From Bombardia bombarda (lineage: Eukaryota; Ascomycota; Sordariomycetes; Sordariales; Lasiosphaeriaceae): a DNA stretch of 64,000 nucleotides. The stretch covers positions 930,001-994,000 of the forward strand of contig JAULSR010000003.1 in NCBI GenBank assembly GCA_030512295.1, written 5' to 3'. Shown here piece after piece: positions 38,231-49,524 of the stretch; position 1 is the stretch's first letter, and every line of letters starts with the position of its first letter. The notes below the pieces were generated by a model, which worked only from the letters and a program-made list of their open reading frames with translations, had not been told where the DNA came from and ran no database searches. A program made the position numbers and the translations under genes.

Positions 38231-38549
38231 CTGGGGTGTGACAAAGGCAACAGACCGTACCGATGACCTATCCTAGACACATACCTACTGTGTAGGTGCA
38301 ATTCCCCTGCCTGCCATCCACGACCCACGTCCTGCCTCAAGGTGCTCACACGCACGCGCCCCAAGCCACCACAACCACGGTCTTGCATGCTCACCGCGAT
38401 TCGTCCCAAGACCAGTCTCTGAATGGATGGACAGACCCAGCGAGCCAGGATGGCGGGGCGCGGGGTCATCAAATGATGGTGTCCCATACCAGAAGACTGG
38501 GCAAGACGGGGTCAGGAGGCTGGGCTGTGGTATGGGTTGAGATGTCTCC

Positions 38550-38556
38550 TTATATA
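38550..38556 (+). promoter_or_regulatory. TATA-like box of tyrosinase
   Basis: CTTATATACC lies about 145 bases before the tyrosinase ATG at 38697. Confidence 0.5.
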
Positions 38557-38696
38557 CCTGGTCAGCTTGGGCAGACCCAAGTCGAAAGAGCAATTCGTCT
38601 TCCTTTCCTCGCCATAGCCATCCGCAGAGAACGCCAAGACACCAGACAACAAACAGCATATAGACCTAGTTCTGGTATACAGAACACAAAGACATC

Positions 38697-40924
38697 ATGA
38701 GCAGCAGCACCGGCAATGCCGCCATTACTGGCGTCCCGACCACCCCTGGCCCCGACGGTAAAACTCCCTACTTCCTTCGACAATGAGACAGCAGCCCACT
38801 GACAGCAAAGCAGGATCCGTCCCCTCCGCCGCGAAGTGCGCGACCTGCAGCGCAACTTTCCCGACCAGTTCGACCTCTACATCCTGGGCCTCCAGAACCT
38901 GCAGGGCCTCAACGAAGCCCAGCTCACGTCCTACTACCAGCTCGCCGGCATCCATGGCATGCCCTTCAAGCCCTGGAACGGCGTGGGTAGCGACACGGAC
39001 TGGCAGTCGACCAGCGGCTTCGGCGGCTACTGCACCCATTCGTCCATCCTGTTCCTGCCCTGGCACCGCCCCTACCTTGCCCTGTACGAGCAGTCGTTGT
39101 ATGTGTCAGTCCAGGCCGTGGCCAAGAAGTTCCCCGCCGGCGCCGTGCGCGACAGGTACGTGGCCGCGGCCAAGGACTTTCGCGCACCCTACTTCGACTG
39201 GGCGAGCCAGCCGCCGGCGGGATCGTCTGCCTTCCCGAGCATCCTCACCTCGTCGACAATTCGGGTCACAGATGTGGACGGCGCAACCAAGTCGGTCACC
39301 AACCCGCTGTATCGCTTCAGCTTCCACCCAGTGAACCCAGTAAAGAGTGATTTCAGCGCCCAGGTAAGTCGAGACTGGCCGACCGTGGCTTTCTTATCCT
39401 CGTGGTAGTCCGTCTGGCTGACAGATATGGCATTCCCCCCCTCTAGTGGAGCCGCTACCTGACGACCGTTCGGTACCCAAACCGCCTCACGGGCCAGTCG
39501 CAGGACTCGCGCATCGCGCCCATCCTGACCAACGAGCTGGCGTCGCTGCGCAGCAACGTCAGCCTGCTGCTGCTCTCCTACACCAACTACGACGCCTTCA
39601 GCTACAACCGATGGGACCCCAGCACCAACCCGGGCGAGTACGGCAGCCTCGAGGACGTGCACAACGAGATCCACGACCGGACCGGCGGCGGCGGCCACAT
39701 GTCGTCGCTCGAGGTCTCGGCCTTTGACCCCTTTTTCTGGCTGCACCATGTGTAAGTGTTGAGCCAGCCAATTCCCATCTTGTCTGTCCCACGCAAAAAA
39801 AAAAAAAATACGAACTAACCTCTTTTGTGTTCATGTAACAGCAACGTCGACCGCCTCTGGTCCCTCTGGCAGGACCTCAACCCCAAGAGCTTCATGACCC
39901 CCAGGCGGCGCCCTACTCGACCTTCTCGGCCGAGGGCGGCGAGTCGCAGTCGGAGGACACGGCCCTGGAGCCCTTCTGGGACAAGTCGGGCACCAGGTTC
40001 TGGACCTCGGCCGCCGTCAAGGACAGCAGCGCCACGTTCGGGTACGCCTACCCCGAGACGCAAAAGTGGCGGTACGCGTCCACGGCCGCGTACCAGGCGT
40101 CCATCCGGCAGGCCGTCACGGCGCTGTACGGCAGCAACGTATTTACCAACTTCGTGGCGAATATCGCGACGCAGCCGCAGCAGCTGAGCTTGAGGGCTGC
40201 TGCTACTCCTGTGACAGAGGCGAAGGAGGAGGAAGTGGGGAAGAAATCGCTCGTCGGCGCGGCGGCGGCGAGCTTGAAGGCGAAAACAGCGGGAGGTGAT
40301 CAGAAACCCCTTGCGGCGGCACCGCCCAAGGTCGAGGTCGCCGAGATCAAGACCGGGACTGTCACGCCCGAAGGGCCCATCCCCGCCGCCCTCGCCCACC
40401 TCGCCCCCAACAACACGTACACGGAGTACATCCTCAACGTGCGCGCGCTCAAGCACGGCCTCGGCCAGTCTTTCCGTCTGCTCGTCTTCCTCGGCCCGTT
40501 CGACGCCGAGCACCCGGACGCCTGGGACACCGAGTTCAACTGCGTCGGGCGCGTCTCCGTGCTGGGCCGCAGCCCCGAGACGACGGCGTGCGCCAAGTGC
40601 CGCGGCGACGCGGCTGAAGGGCTGATGGTCTCGGGCACGGTGCCGCTGACGTCGGCGCTGCTGCAGGATATCGTGGCGGGGCAGCTGGGGAGTCTGAGGC
40701 CCGAGGAGGTGGTGCCGTACCTGAGGGAGCATCTGCAGTGGCGGGTCGCGCTGTTTGACGGGCAGGAGAGGCGGGTGGAGGAGGTGCCGGGGCTGAAGGT
40801 CGGGGTGGCGAGCACGGAGGTGGTGATTGGTGCGGATGGGCTGCCGGCTTACAGCGGGAGTTATGTGGTTAGGGGGGAGGTGACGGAGGGGAAGCCGGGG
40901 GGGTTGGGGGTTGGGGAGGTGTAG
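38697..40924 (+). CDS. tyrosinase, two single-base frame breaks
   Basis: Type 3 copper enzyme oxidising mono- and diphenols to quinones for melanin. Exons 38697-38757, 38814-39363, 39447-39751 and 39842-40924. Copper-site elements are intact: GIHGMPF, GYCTHSSILFLPWHRPY (Cys-x-His thioether pair and CuA histidines), then HNEIHDRTGGGGH and FWLHHVNVDRLW (CuB). After the core comes a linker and a C-terminal domain (GRVSVLGRSPETTACAKCRG), normally removed by proteolysis. Layout and length match the Neurospora proenzyme: 666 residues if two bases are restored. Break 1: exon 1 (ends TPGPDG) and exon 2 (starts IRPLRREVRDLQ) cannot be joined in frame at any usable acceptor. Break 2: at about 39,900-39,910 the frame slips after SFMTPR and continues as APYSTFSAEGG one base earlier. 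All catalytic motifs are conserved, so sequence error is more likely than a dead gene, but a pseudogene is not excluded. No signal peptide is present, as usual for this family. Confidence 0.92.
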
Positions 40925-41332
40925 GTTGGGGGGGTGTGAGCTTTGGATACCTACCTATGTTAGAGTAGTAATTCATGGTATTGTTCGGTGCCGCGATTCC
41001 ATCTTGGTCCATCAGGTTAGAGAAGTAAGACCACACAATGACAAAGTAGGACTTGAGAGAAGCTGGGTATCAAAAATTCAGCTGGCCGACTGGATGTAAA
41101 GTCGTGTCCGGCTAGTGTCGACATCTCTCTCTCTCTCTCTCTTTCTTTCTCCATGTCTAGACGTGTCGCAGATCTTTCTATCCTTTTTTTTGTCGTCCCT
41201 CCAGCCCCAACTCTATAACCGCAAAACAAGCAAACAGAAACAAACGCCTTTTCCCCAATGCCACCCAAGTAAAGCCATGCATGCAACCAGCCCGATATTT
41301 CCTTCCCTCCCCCCCAAACCCCACCAGCCAGC
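40925..41332. other. convergent spacer tyrosinase/BUD23
   Basis: Short spacer between converging 3' ends, with a (CT)n run at 41,126-41,150. No gene is seen. Confidence 0.7.
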
Positions 41333-42178
41333 CTAGAACTGCACCCTCCGCTTGCGTCCGGTAAACTTGGACGTCGCCTTGACAATCTTGCCCTTCCTCT
41401 CCATCTGCTCCTTCTTCTTGATAATCCAGATCTTGCTCCCCTTCTTGATCTCCCCGCGCCCCGCACTCTTCCCCTTCCGCCTGTTATCCAGCACATCCAC
41501 CCCCTCCATGCCCTCCACCACACCGGTAATATCGCTCCCCTTGCCCGACGTCGCCCCCCCGCCCACCGTCAGCACCAAATAAACCTTAACATTCTTCGTC
41601 TCTGGGTCATCCTCTAGCAGCCCTGCGCCAAACCCCGCCTTGACCGCCGCGCTCGTAATCATCTTCTTCTGCGCGTCATTCTTGGGATAGAACTGACACA
41701 CCGCCCTGCCGCCCCTCTTCAGGCTCGCATACAATCCATTAAAAAACCGCGACAGCCGGCCCGCCGGCGACGTGTCGCTGCTCTCGGCGTTGCACAGCCA
41801 CTGGATCGCGCTGATGCTGATGGCGGCGTCGAAGGTGCCGGCGCGGAACGGCACGCCCTGGCCCATGTCGGCGAGGAACAGGTCGCCCTCGACGTCGCGC
41901 TGCAGGGCGACGTCGAGCATCGAGCCGCTGACGTCCATGCCGACCCAGACGTGGGGGCCGCCCTCCTCGGGGGACAGGTCGGACAGGATCTCGCCGGACA
42001 GGCCGGAGCCGCAGCCGACGTCGAGGATGAGGGAGGGCGAGGAGAGGTCGAGCAGCTCGAGGGCGCGCTGCGTCATGCTGGCTTGGATGTTCTTGATGCG
42101 CGACGAGGTGGTGTACTTGCGCGCCTCGACGTCGTCGTAGTGCACGTCGGCCGCGAGGGTGTCTTCGGGGCGCGACAT
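41333..42178 (-). CDS. bud23: BUD23 18S rRNA (guanine-N7) methyltransferase
   Basis: Bud23 methylates a guanosine in 18S rRNA at N7 during nucleolar 40S ribosome maturation, with Trm112 as partner. Single exon of 281 residues, matching the family length. The N-terminus MSRPEDTLAADVHYDDVEA leads into the SAM-binding motif ILDVGCGSGLSG (about 51-62), acidic motif II (VGMDVSGSMLDVA), then the FDAAISISAIQWLCNAE block of this family and the basic C-terminal tail (RGEIKKGSKIWIIKKKEQME, ending TGRKRRVQF) typical of Bud23/WBSCR22. It converges with tyrosinase and is divergent from SVP26, with which it shares an 817-base promoter region. Confidence 0.96.
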   Translation of the reverse strand: MSRPEDTLAADVHYDDVEARKYTTSSRIKNIQASMTQRALELLDLSSPSLILDVGCGSGLSGEILSDLSPEEGGPHVWVGMDVSGSMLDVALQRDVEGDLFLADMGQGVPFRAGTFDAAISISAIQWLCNAESSDTSPAGRLSRFFNGLYASLKRGGRAVCQFYPKNDAQKKMITSAAVKAGFGAGLLEDDPETKNVKVYLVLTVGGGATSGKGSDITGVVEGMEGVDVLDNRRKGKSAGRGEIKKGSKIWIIKKKEQMERKGKIVKATSKFTGRKRRVQF

Positions 42179-42995
42179 GGTGGGTGGTGATTCGACTGTG
42201 TTTGTGTTGTTGTTTTGGGGCTGACAACAATTGAGCAGGCAAAATGCGCTGTAGCTTTAAAGTGGGCGTTGACAGGTGGGCGGCGGCAGTCCACAAAAAT
42301 GTCCAAAAAAATTGCTGGGAATGCACTGGTTACGTATAGTATGGCGGGGCGGGCGCCGATAACGACCCGGGCAGCTAACGTTATCTGGGGCAGCAAGGTG
42401 CACGGCAGAGCAAAGGGTGGACGAGAGGTCAGTGAGTTGTGGTCCAAGTGTTACAGCTTTGTTCTCCCCTTTGTTCTCCCTATTTTGTCTAATTCCATAC
42501 TATTGCCTCAAGTAACCCCTATTATTATATTGCACTTATCTGCTGCCTCCATCCTCAAATTCCCTGTCACCCGATGAAATGCTCAATCGATAAAATATTA
42601 ACTTTTTGCGCTCTTGATAAGATAAGGTTGCATCCCCAAAGCTCCAGGTGCCGGCTAATCTAAGGGATCAACCAAGAGCCGACATCCGGGAGACCACCCA
42701 AGCCGTCTTGGCGCTTACGTACAAGGCTTGAACAAGGATGCTTAGGGTGGTGGATTGGACACGTTCCCTGCTAAAGTTTCGAAAAGGGGCCCCACTTATT
42801 TCCACCCCTTGCAAGGAACGGGTCGAATAATGCAGCAGCACGTCAAGCTCCCACCTGCGCCATCCATCCATCCCATCCACAAACTTTGACGCAGCTTTCG
42901 AGTCCAGATCGAGCCCCTGATATCAACTCTCTTTAATTGTCGACCCTGAACTCCTGCGCATCATTCGGACTCGTCTGCAGCACGCCGCCGTCAAG
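42179..42995. promoter_or_regulatory. divergent BUD23/SVP26 promoter region
   Basis: Shared upstream region between BUD23 (-) and SVP26 (+). No gene or clear consensus element stands out; a GATAAGATAAGG double GATA-type site occurs at about 42,617-42,628. Confidence 0.5.
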
Positions 42996-43845
42996 ATGTG
43001 GATTTTGCCCTTGGTTGGCTACCTCGGCTCGGTCGTGGGCTTTTGTTTCTTAACCCTAGCGATAGGTAAGCTCTTCTGCTTTTGCTGCCCCAGCTTCCTA
43101 CACCACCTACCTCTATTCAGACCCTAACGAGATCTGCGCCTACAGCTTCGGGTCTTTACTATCTCTCGGAGCTCGTGGAGGAGCACACTGTCATCGCGAA
43201 GCGCTTTCTCACACGGCTCATCTACTCGACCATTGTTCTCCAGATCCTGCTATGCACTGTCGACCGGTTCCCCCTCTTCCTAACCGTCCTGAGCATCCTC
43301 TCCCACGTTGTCTATCTGGGCAACATGCGGCGATTCCCATTTGTCAAGCTTACAGATCCCCTTTTCCTGACGTCATGTGGTGAGTGTCATCTCAACAACC
43401 TTTCTCCTCCCCAAAACCAACCGAGACCGTCACGCATAGCATATGACTGACCGTTGCCCCCTTTTTCTTTAAAACAGTTCTCGTCTTGATCAACCACTAC
43501 CTGTGGTTCAGGCACTTCTCCCACGAGCAGGAGCGCTCCTACCAAAACATATCGTCCTACTACGATACCCCGTCCAACCACCCGTCCTTCACCGAGATCG
43601 CCTCGTACTTTGGCCTGTGTGTCTGGCTGGTGCCCTTTGCGCTCTTCGTGAGCCTGTCGGCGAGCGATAACGTGCTGCCGACGATGACGGACAACAGCGA
43701 CGTGTCGGGGGCCTCGGGGCTAGGTGGAAGCCGGCGCAGTGGTCGCCAGGGAATGGCCAAGGCTCTGGTTGACAGCCTGGTGGCCGGCGTCGCCAACGCT
43801 GGCGCTGGCCTGGGATGGAAGCGCCCCGACGATCGCCTGGACTAG
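42996..43845 (+). CDS. svp26: SVP26/TEX261 family ER export adaptor
   Basis: Svp26 is a small multi-span protein that loads type II membrane glycosyltransferases into COPII vesicles at the ER. Exons 42996-43065, 43146-43379 and 43478-43845 join in frame to 223 residues. Four hydrophobic segments are visible (LPLVGYLGSVVGFCFLTLAI, TIVLQILLCTVDRFPLFLTV, the region around VLVLINHYLWF, and FGLCVWLVPFALFVSL). Family markers include GLYYLSELVEEHTVIAKR and NHYLWFRHFSHEQ. The C-terminal tail is cytosolic, Ser/Gly-rich and variable. Introns have GTAAGC..TACAG and GTGAGT..AACAG ends. Confidence 0.95.
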
Positions 43846-44844
43846 AAGAATGGGCGACCACGGTTTAGGGACCTGGCGGGAGGACCTATGACCCTTCCAC
43901 GACGGCAGGGACAGAGACCTGCTGCTGGACATGATGCCGGAGCAGAGCAGCACCAAGGTGCTTGCCACTCGTGCCGTGCTGCTGGAAGTGTGCCGGGCCG
44001 AGGAAAGTCTGATTGTAAAAGCGATAGATGATGGGTATCCAGTGAGCTTTTCCACCTTTCTCGCCTTGTAGTCCTACCAAACAGCGCTAACCAACCTCGT
44101 CTTTTGTAGAAATGACCATGAATATCATGGCAGGATCACCCAATCGAAGACATTCCGAGTCCGCACTACCACTGATCGAAGGGATCCGGCATTATTAGCA
44201 TATACTATCGCCGTTGGGCAGCATCGGACATATTGATTCCGAGAGCAGAGTTCCGTCTCAAGTGCGTTTTGGAAATGTCAGACATTGTAGAAGGAAGAAA
44301 TCAACCCCACTCCTACCCCGACCCGCCAATCTATACTGCTACCATACTAGTACTGCTGCTTCGAGTTCACTCAGTTGCATTTATCACCAGCCCCAAAAGG
44401 GAGCGGGAAAAAATGACATGATATTTTGCAGGTGTGAACTCCTGCTCTTCTGCTCTTCTGACCTGGCTTATCCGTGCCCAAACCTCTCTTGTGTCCCCTA
44501 CGCTATGTATGCACTTGACATGTCCAACAAAATACAGATCGCTATGACATGGATGAAAAGGAAAATCGAGTCATGACTAAAGAAAACACAGCGCTATGTC
44601 CGTAAACCAACAACATGGACAAGAAACGAGACAACGCACTAAATCAGCCAACCTCAAGGCCCATCACTAGAAACCTCGGTAGGTGCTCACCAAACATCCC
44701 CAAGAAAGAATAAAACCAGAAACCATCGCAGAAAACACAACGCTTGCAGTACTCCAACCAAACCCCAAACCCAACTACCCCGAACACCACACCACACCAC
44801 ACCACACCACACCACACCACACCATACCACACCACACCGCTCAC
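43846..44844. other. convergent spacer, no gene seen
   Basis: Between the 3' ends of SVP26 (+) and the Ser-rich orphan (-). The end of the stretch is an ACCAC pentamer array. Short open frames have no protein-like pattern. Confidence 0.6.
44786..44838. repeat. ACCAC pentamer array
   Basis: About ten ACCAC units with one ACCAT and a final ACCGC variant, immediately downstream of the stop codon of the Ser-rich orphan, so probably in its 3' untranslated region. Confidence 0.95.
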
Positions 44845-45876
44845 TCACTCCAAGTCCAGCTCAATCCACAAAGGCCGAAACATCCCATAGTCATACCGTT
44901 CATGCCCATACCCGTATTCACCCCCTGCAAACACAACAGCCCTCTCCGCGCCCCCAAACACAGCAGCCCTCTCCGCCTCCCCGACCGCCCTCTCCGCCTC
45001 CGCCGTCGCCCCCCAATCCACCACCCCCATCTGCCCCTCCCGCCTGCTCATCTCCGCCAGACTCGGCCGCGCCCGCCTCTCCTCCTCCAGCGCGACCTGG
45101 TGCTGCGCGAGCATATCCATGGTCAAGTGCTGCGAGACGGCCGTCTCGAGGCGCTGCCGCTGCTCCTTCCAGCCGGGATACATGTCGTCGTCCATGTTAT
45201 CATTATCGGCGGCTACCGATCTGGACAGGGAGATGGACCTGGCCGCGAGGTCTGCGGCGGCGGTCGCGGTCATGTACGAGGGGGTCAGGATGCTGGGGGT
45301 TTGCGGGCCGTCCATTATCGCCCCGTCCTCCAGTGCTGCGGCGTCGAAGGAGGCGATGGACGAGTTCTCGTCAAACTCGACCGAGAAGGAGGAGATGCTG
45401 GTTGGCGGGGTGGTGGCGGCCGGGTGGGCGGTTGAGGCGTCCGAGTCGAGATAGAGGGAGAGCATGTCGGAGGTGGTGTCGGAGCCGGGGTTGTTGGTGT
45501 CCTCGGGCGGCGGCTGCTGGGAGAGGGGGAGGAAGATGTGGTTGCTGGGCCAGGAGGATTGGTTGGCGGCGGTGGTGGTGGAGGAGGAGGAGGAGGAGGA
45601 GGAGGAGGAGGAGGAGGAGGAGGAGGAGGAGAAGAGGGTGTAGGTGTTGTGGGTGGAATCGTCGTTATGGTCATGGAGGCCGTATTCGACCTCTACTGGT
45701 GGGTCGAGCATGAGGACCGACTCGAGGAGCAGAGATGGGTCGAGGGTCTGTGGGGATGAGGTTCTCGGCTCTGTGATGTTGGTGTTGGCGTTGGAGTTGG
45801 CGATGGCTTCTCTAACGCCCTCGAGAGACATGGAGTCAATGTTGTTGGTGGTGGTGTAGGACGCCATCGTCTCCAT
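44845..45876 (-). CDS. Ser-rich acidic orphan protein, 343 aa
   Basis: Not recognised. A single uninterrupted exon encodes 343 residues. The N-terminal 200 residues are Ser/Thr/Asp/Pro-rich and probably disordered, with an unbroken serine run (about 17, encoded by a TCC array at 45,580-45,631). The C-terminal part is charged and helical (MYPGWKEQRQRLETAVSQHL, QVALEEERRARPSLAEMSRR). No signal peptide or membrane span. The ATG at 45876 is preceded by a TATA-like box at 46,017-46,026. The composition suggests an intrinsically disordered regulator; no function is claimed. Confidence 0.65.
   Translation of the reverse strand: METMASYTTTNNIDSMSLEGVREAIANSNANTNITEPRTSSPQTLDPSLLLESVLMLDPPVEVEYGLHDHNDDSTHNTYTLFSSSSSSSSSSSSSSSSSTTTAANQSSWPSNHIFLPLSQQPPPEDTNNPGSDTTSDMLSLYLDSDASTAHPAATTPPTSISSFSVEFDENSSIASFDAAALEDGAIMDGPQTPSILTPSYMTATAAADLAARSISLSRSVAADNDNMDDDMYPGWKEQRQRLETAVSQHLTMDMLAQHQVALEEERRARPSLAEMSRREGQMGVVDWGATAEAERAVGEAERAAVFGGAERAVVFAGGEYGYGHERYDYGMFRPLWIELDLE
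45580..45631. repeat. coding GGA/TCC triplet array
   Basis: A run of about 17 GGA triplets on the plus strand encodes the polyserine tract of the minus-strand orphan gene. It is likely to vary in length between strains. Confidence 0.95.
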
Positions 45877-46016
45877 GCCCAGTGGCAGTGGATGGTACTG
45901 GATCCTGTTGTGGATGGTTGCTGGTGACAGAGGCTAGTCAAACCTTGAAGAATGGTGTGGCCTGGGACATTAGACGGGGAAAGGAGTCCTCAACGATTTG
46001 GGTGGCAACTTACTCG

Positions 46017-46026
46017 CTTATATACT
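46017..46026 (-). promoter_or_regulatory. TATA-like box of the Ser-rich orphan
   Basis: The minus strand reads GTATATAAGC about 145 bases before the ATG at 45876. Confidence 0.45.
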
Positions 46027-46510
46027 TGTCTGTACTTGACGTAGTAGTGATGGGTCACGACTCGACACGTTGCGGCCCGAACCTACCTACTGCCTTGGTG
46101 CCAGTTCGGTGAGTGGCCCAAGTGCCTTGTTGTAAGCCTTACACTGGTGTTACGCCTTGTGGCTGCTCATGTCGTCGTCCGGCCCGTGGTATGGTGTAGG
46201 GTACTTTCTGATGAGCAGGGATTTTGGCATCGACGTGGCAGCACTCATGCTCATGTTCGTTCCCATGCAGCTACCCGTTTGCAGAGTATGGTGTTGCGCA
46301 AGATAGACGGTAGTAACCAATGGATTACCGCCGGGCACTTTAACTTCCCGGAGCGGTTACGGAGTTTGGGGGGAGACACCTCGAAACCTCCCACCTGCTA
46401 TGCGCAGAGTGTTTATATCTACTGCTGTGTCTAGACAGCAACGACCACGGTGTCCTGGCGCCGGGATGACCGCGCACTACTGCTTTGCCCCGGTGCTCTC
46501 TACGACGGCT

Positions 46511-46584
46511 CTGAATGGCTTCGCTCGGATCGTCCGGTATTCTGTGGCTGGTTTGACTGCGTCCAGATTTGGCAGCTGCCCATG
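46511..46584 (+). repeat. dispersed repeat, copy 1
   Basis: A 74-base segment starting CTGAATGGCTTCGCTCGGAT and ending GGCAGCTGCCCAT recurs at 49923-49996 with only three mismatches. Two of the three are G/A or C/T transitions. Flanks on both sides differ. Confidence 0.9.
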
Positions 46585-49054
46585 ACGCTTTGTTACATGA
46601 GGTCCGTCACCAGACCCTAGGATCAACTTGCTCTCGACCAAGAGATTCTCAGGGCGAGGCCATCCCGACGTTACAATCCCGATGTTCGGAACATTGATTG
46701 ACCGGGTTCTTCTTCCTTTCCTCCGTTCTCTGCTTCTTTGCTCGGGCATAACCGGAACTCGTCTGTTGTGAACATCTCCACCCCCTCCAATGTTGATCGT
46801 ACCCGCGTCTGGCGATGACTACTTCCCTGTTGGTGAAACATGTAGAGCTGGACTTTTTATCCATATTTGGTATGGGCCAAGTCGTCGGGGTTCTTACCGA
46901 TGCTGCTTACTTGACTCGACATTGATACACCAGACGTTGGGCACAAATATGGAACACAGTTGAGGGTTGATATGTTATGATGGCGGCTAATCTCTGAGAC
47001 GTTGTAGGATTACACACCTTTCTTGTCTCTGTCAGTGTACCGTCAGGCCGTTTTGGACCCTCCCTCATGCATTACAGCTTCTCCACCCTTCAGTCGGATG
47101 CCGACCATATTGTTACACCACATTGATGATGCTGCTGAGTTCCTTTTTCGTTCTACTGGGCCGTCAAGAGGAAGGACCCCATTTCCAGCATAGCGTTCAA
47201 ATAAAATCCGGGGACGATGCATACTAGTGTCCGGATTGTGTTCCTGATCTGGCCCTAACGCACCTCGCACGTAACGTTGTCTTCATTCCTGTTGAAGTGC
47301 GGACAAGTAAAAGGCTGAAGCCTGCGGGAAGGGCGGATAAGTTTATCTGGAGATGGAATTTATTTGGTTGCTATATAACTACATGTGACAATCTCTGTAC
47401 GTAACACAAACTTGTGTACCACTTAGAACGGCCACCCTCCTTGATCTTCCTCCGCATTGATTATATATTCTTGACACGAGCAGTGTCCCACACACCCCAA
47501 TCTTGGCCCCACAGTTCCTTCTTTCCTCGACCGTGGTCATGACATGACTCAACAATAACAGCGAAAGCTGAATCTTAGCATGGACGACGCAAACCAACAT
47601 TCTAGCCCCTCATAATCTTTATTATTGGGCAGCTGCCTCTGTTGGCACAAAAAACACAAACAAAAATCACGGAAACAACACCGTCCCTCTGTGTCATTGG
47701 CGATCCACCATGGGTGGTGCATCTCTGCCCGGCCAGGATGGCCAGGTCGTACATAAATGTCGCACAGCATCACTTGATGCGCGGGGATAGTGTCACTGGA
47801 CTGTCGCGGAGGTGGGATCCCACCCTGTAGCTTTAGATTGTCGGTCCGTATCCGATCTCTTGCGGCGGTTTGCCGAAAGCGACAGACGGCATCAAAGCCA
47901 AGACTGCGGTGAACTTAGGCTAGCTACATCCAGTAGTTGATGTTTGTAAGGTACGAAAGCGGTGTCACCGTGGGCTATGCCCAACGACCAATAGTATCTG
48001 CCAACTTCCGTTTGACCCTTTTGTTTAGGAAGTATCATGTGAAAGAATCCCCTGCTATCCATATGAACAGAATTGCTTGGGCAGAGGTTGGCAACATGGG
48101 ATTGGCCAGCTGCCCACCTAGGTGCCTATGGGCTTGACAGGTAACAAAGTGGATATGCTCAATGACTGTTGGTGTTTGTGACGGTACAAGTGTATCACAA
48201 GCTGGTTCACTTTAAACTTCACTGTTAGCACCCAGCGTGTATCATTTCTCTGTACAATGTAGGTGGCTTACCTTCCTCCTGTCACACAATATTAACTGCA
48301 TTCTTCCATTCCTTGTCCTAAAACGGCCCTCGTGGGTCTATCTTCGTTATCATTCCGGTCTAGCATCCGATAATATCGTGGTACTATTAATAATAGCGTT
48401 ATCTAGCTTCCCTCAAGCAGTTCGACTACTGCCTAAATACGTGGAATCTGCAAGTAACCTAACCTCCCTTCACGGCCTGGAAGCATCGTTGATAACATCC
48501 TGCTGCCAGTAGCTATCCGGATACCCAAGCAACTTGAAGTGAACGGCCGTGCTGACCCATTTCCTCCTAAATCAGTACTTCATTCATCTAACTATCGATT
48601 CAAAGGATAAGCTCAAAACCCTTATTCGGCAAGAATATCCGGACGCCTCTGAACAAGAAAAGGCTCGATACAAACACATACCCCAAACCTTAGGCTATGG
48701 GTAGGATGTCATCTGCTAGGTTTTAATACAATCTTGGCTTCTTGTTTTCTTTGATCTTTGTATATGGACCAAAGGTCGTGGAGTGTCTGAAAGAGAATAC
48801 GGGAGCAAGCCTACATGACGTGAGTTATTACTTGGATATCGTCCAGTATTGGCATGGCGCCTTGTTGTGCAGCAAGCGGTGAATGATTGAAACTGTCAAA
48901 GAACCAGATAATAGCGTGTATCGAGACAAAAAGGGGCAATGTATATCAGCTGAACTAACTGGCGTGCCGATGTCTCTCTTTTCTCTCCGCGTCAGTGGTA
49001 AGCTCACCCAAATTCCAAAATTGTCATCACCCCGCCCAGCTGTTGATCGCGACC

Positions 49055-49524
49055 ATGATAAACCAAGACCCGGTTCTGAGGGACTCTACTGGCCTAGCGC
49101 TGTAAGTCAAGAGTCGTCTTTGATATTCCCTTTTACCCAAATACCATCTTGTACCTGTATTGAACATCGATATCACACAACGCTGACTCTCCTTATGTCT
49201 CAAGTAGTAGTTCAACCCACCCCGCCTCAGATACCACTCGAGCCACTGGCCAAGACATGGATGGGAGGAACAACAAGAAGCCTATGACCTTGAAAGACCA
49301 GAAATCTGCCACAATCCAGGTTCTGGAAAAGACTAACCATGATCCCAGAGTAGCGCTCTTCCACAAGCGTGCCAAAGATGCAGGGATCAGAGTCGGGACC
49401 CCAACTGTTGCAGACAAGCTAGATCAACTTGCAGGTAGTATACCTACGCTTATCCCCTCTACATGAAGGACGACATTAACCATAAACAGGCTCACCAGGT
49501 ACCTCAACACCGCAGAAACCGTAG
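49055..49524 (+). CDS. candidate small three-exon gene, 103 aa
   Basis: Not recognised. Exons 49055-49101, 49205-49434 and 49490-49524, each bounded by fungal-type splice signals (GTAAGT..CAAG, GTAGTA..ACAG), join in frame to 103 residues beginning MINQDPVLRDSTGLALSSS and ending GSPGTSTPQKP. The central exon reads like a real protein: MTLKDQKSATIQVLEKTNHD then RVALFHKRAKDAGIRVGTP. The protein is charged, has no membrane segment or signal peptide and may be cytosolic. The start is uncertain and an upstream exon is possible. It could also be a remnant of a larger gene. Confidence 0.4.

Larger units (their letters stand above)
36886..38696. other. spacer upstream of tyrosinase
   Basis: It contains a (GTT)n microsatellite, a perfect 14-bp minisatellite and a poly-C run at about 37,837-37,848. 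A doubtful short minus-strand ORF lies at 37,925-38,230. The tyrosinase promoter with a TATA-like box is at 38,550-38,556. Confidence 0.6.
45877..49054. other. gene-poor stretch
   Basis: No supported gene. It holds the orphan's promoter, one copy of a dispersed repeat (46511-46584) and a possible gene relic at about 48,579-48,883. The DNA is less GC-rich than gene regions and open frames are short. Confidence 0.5.
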
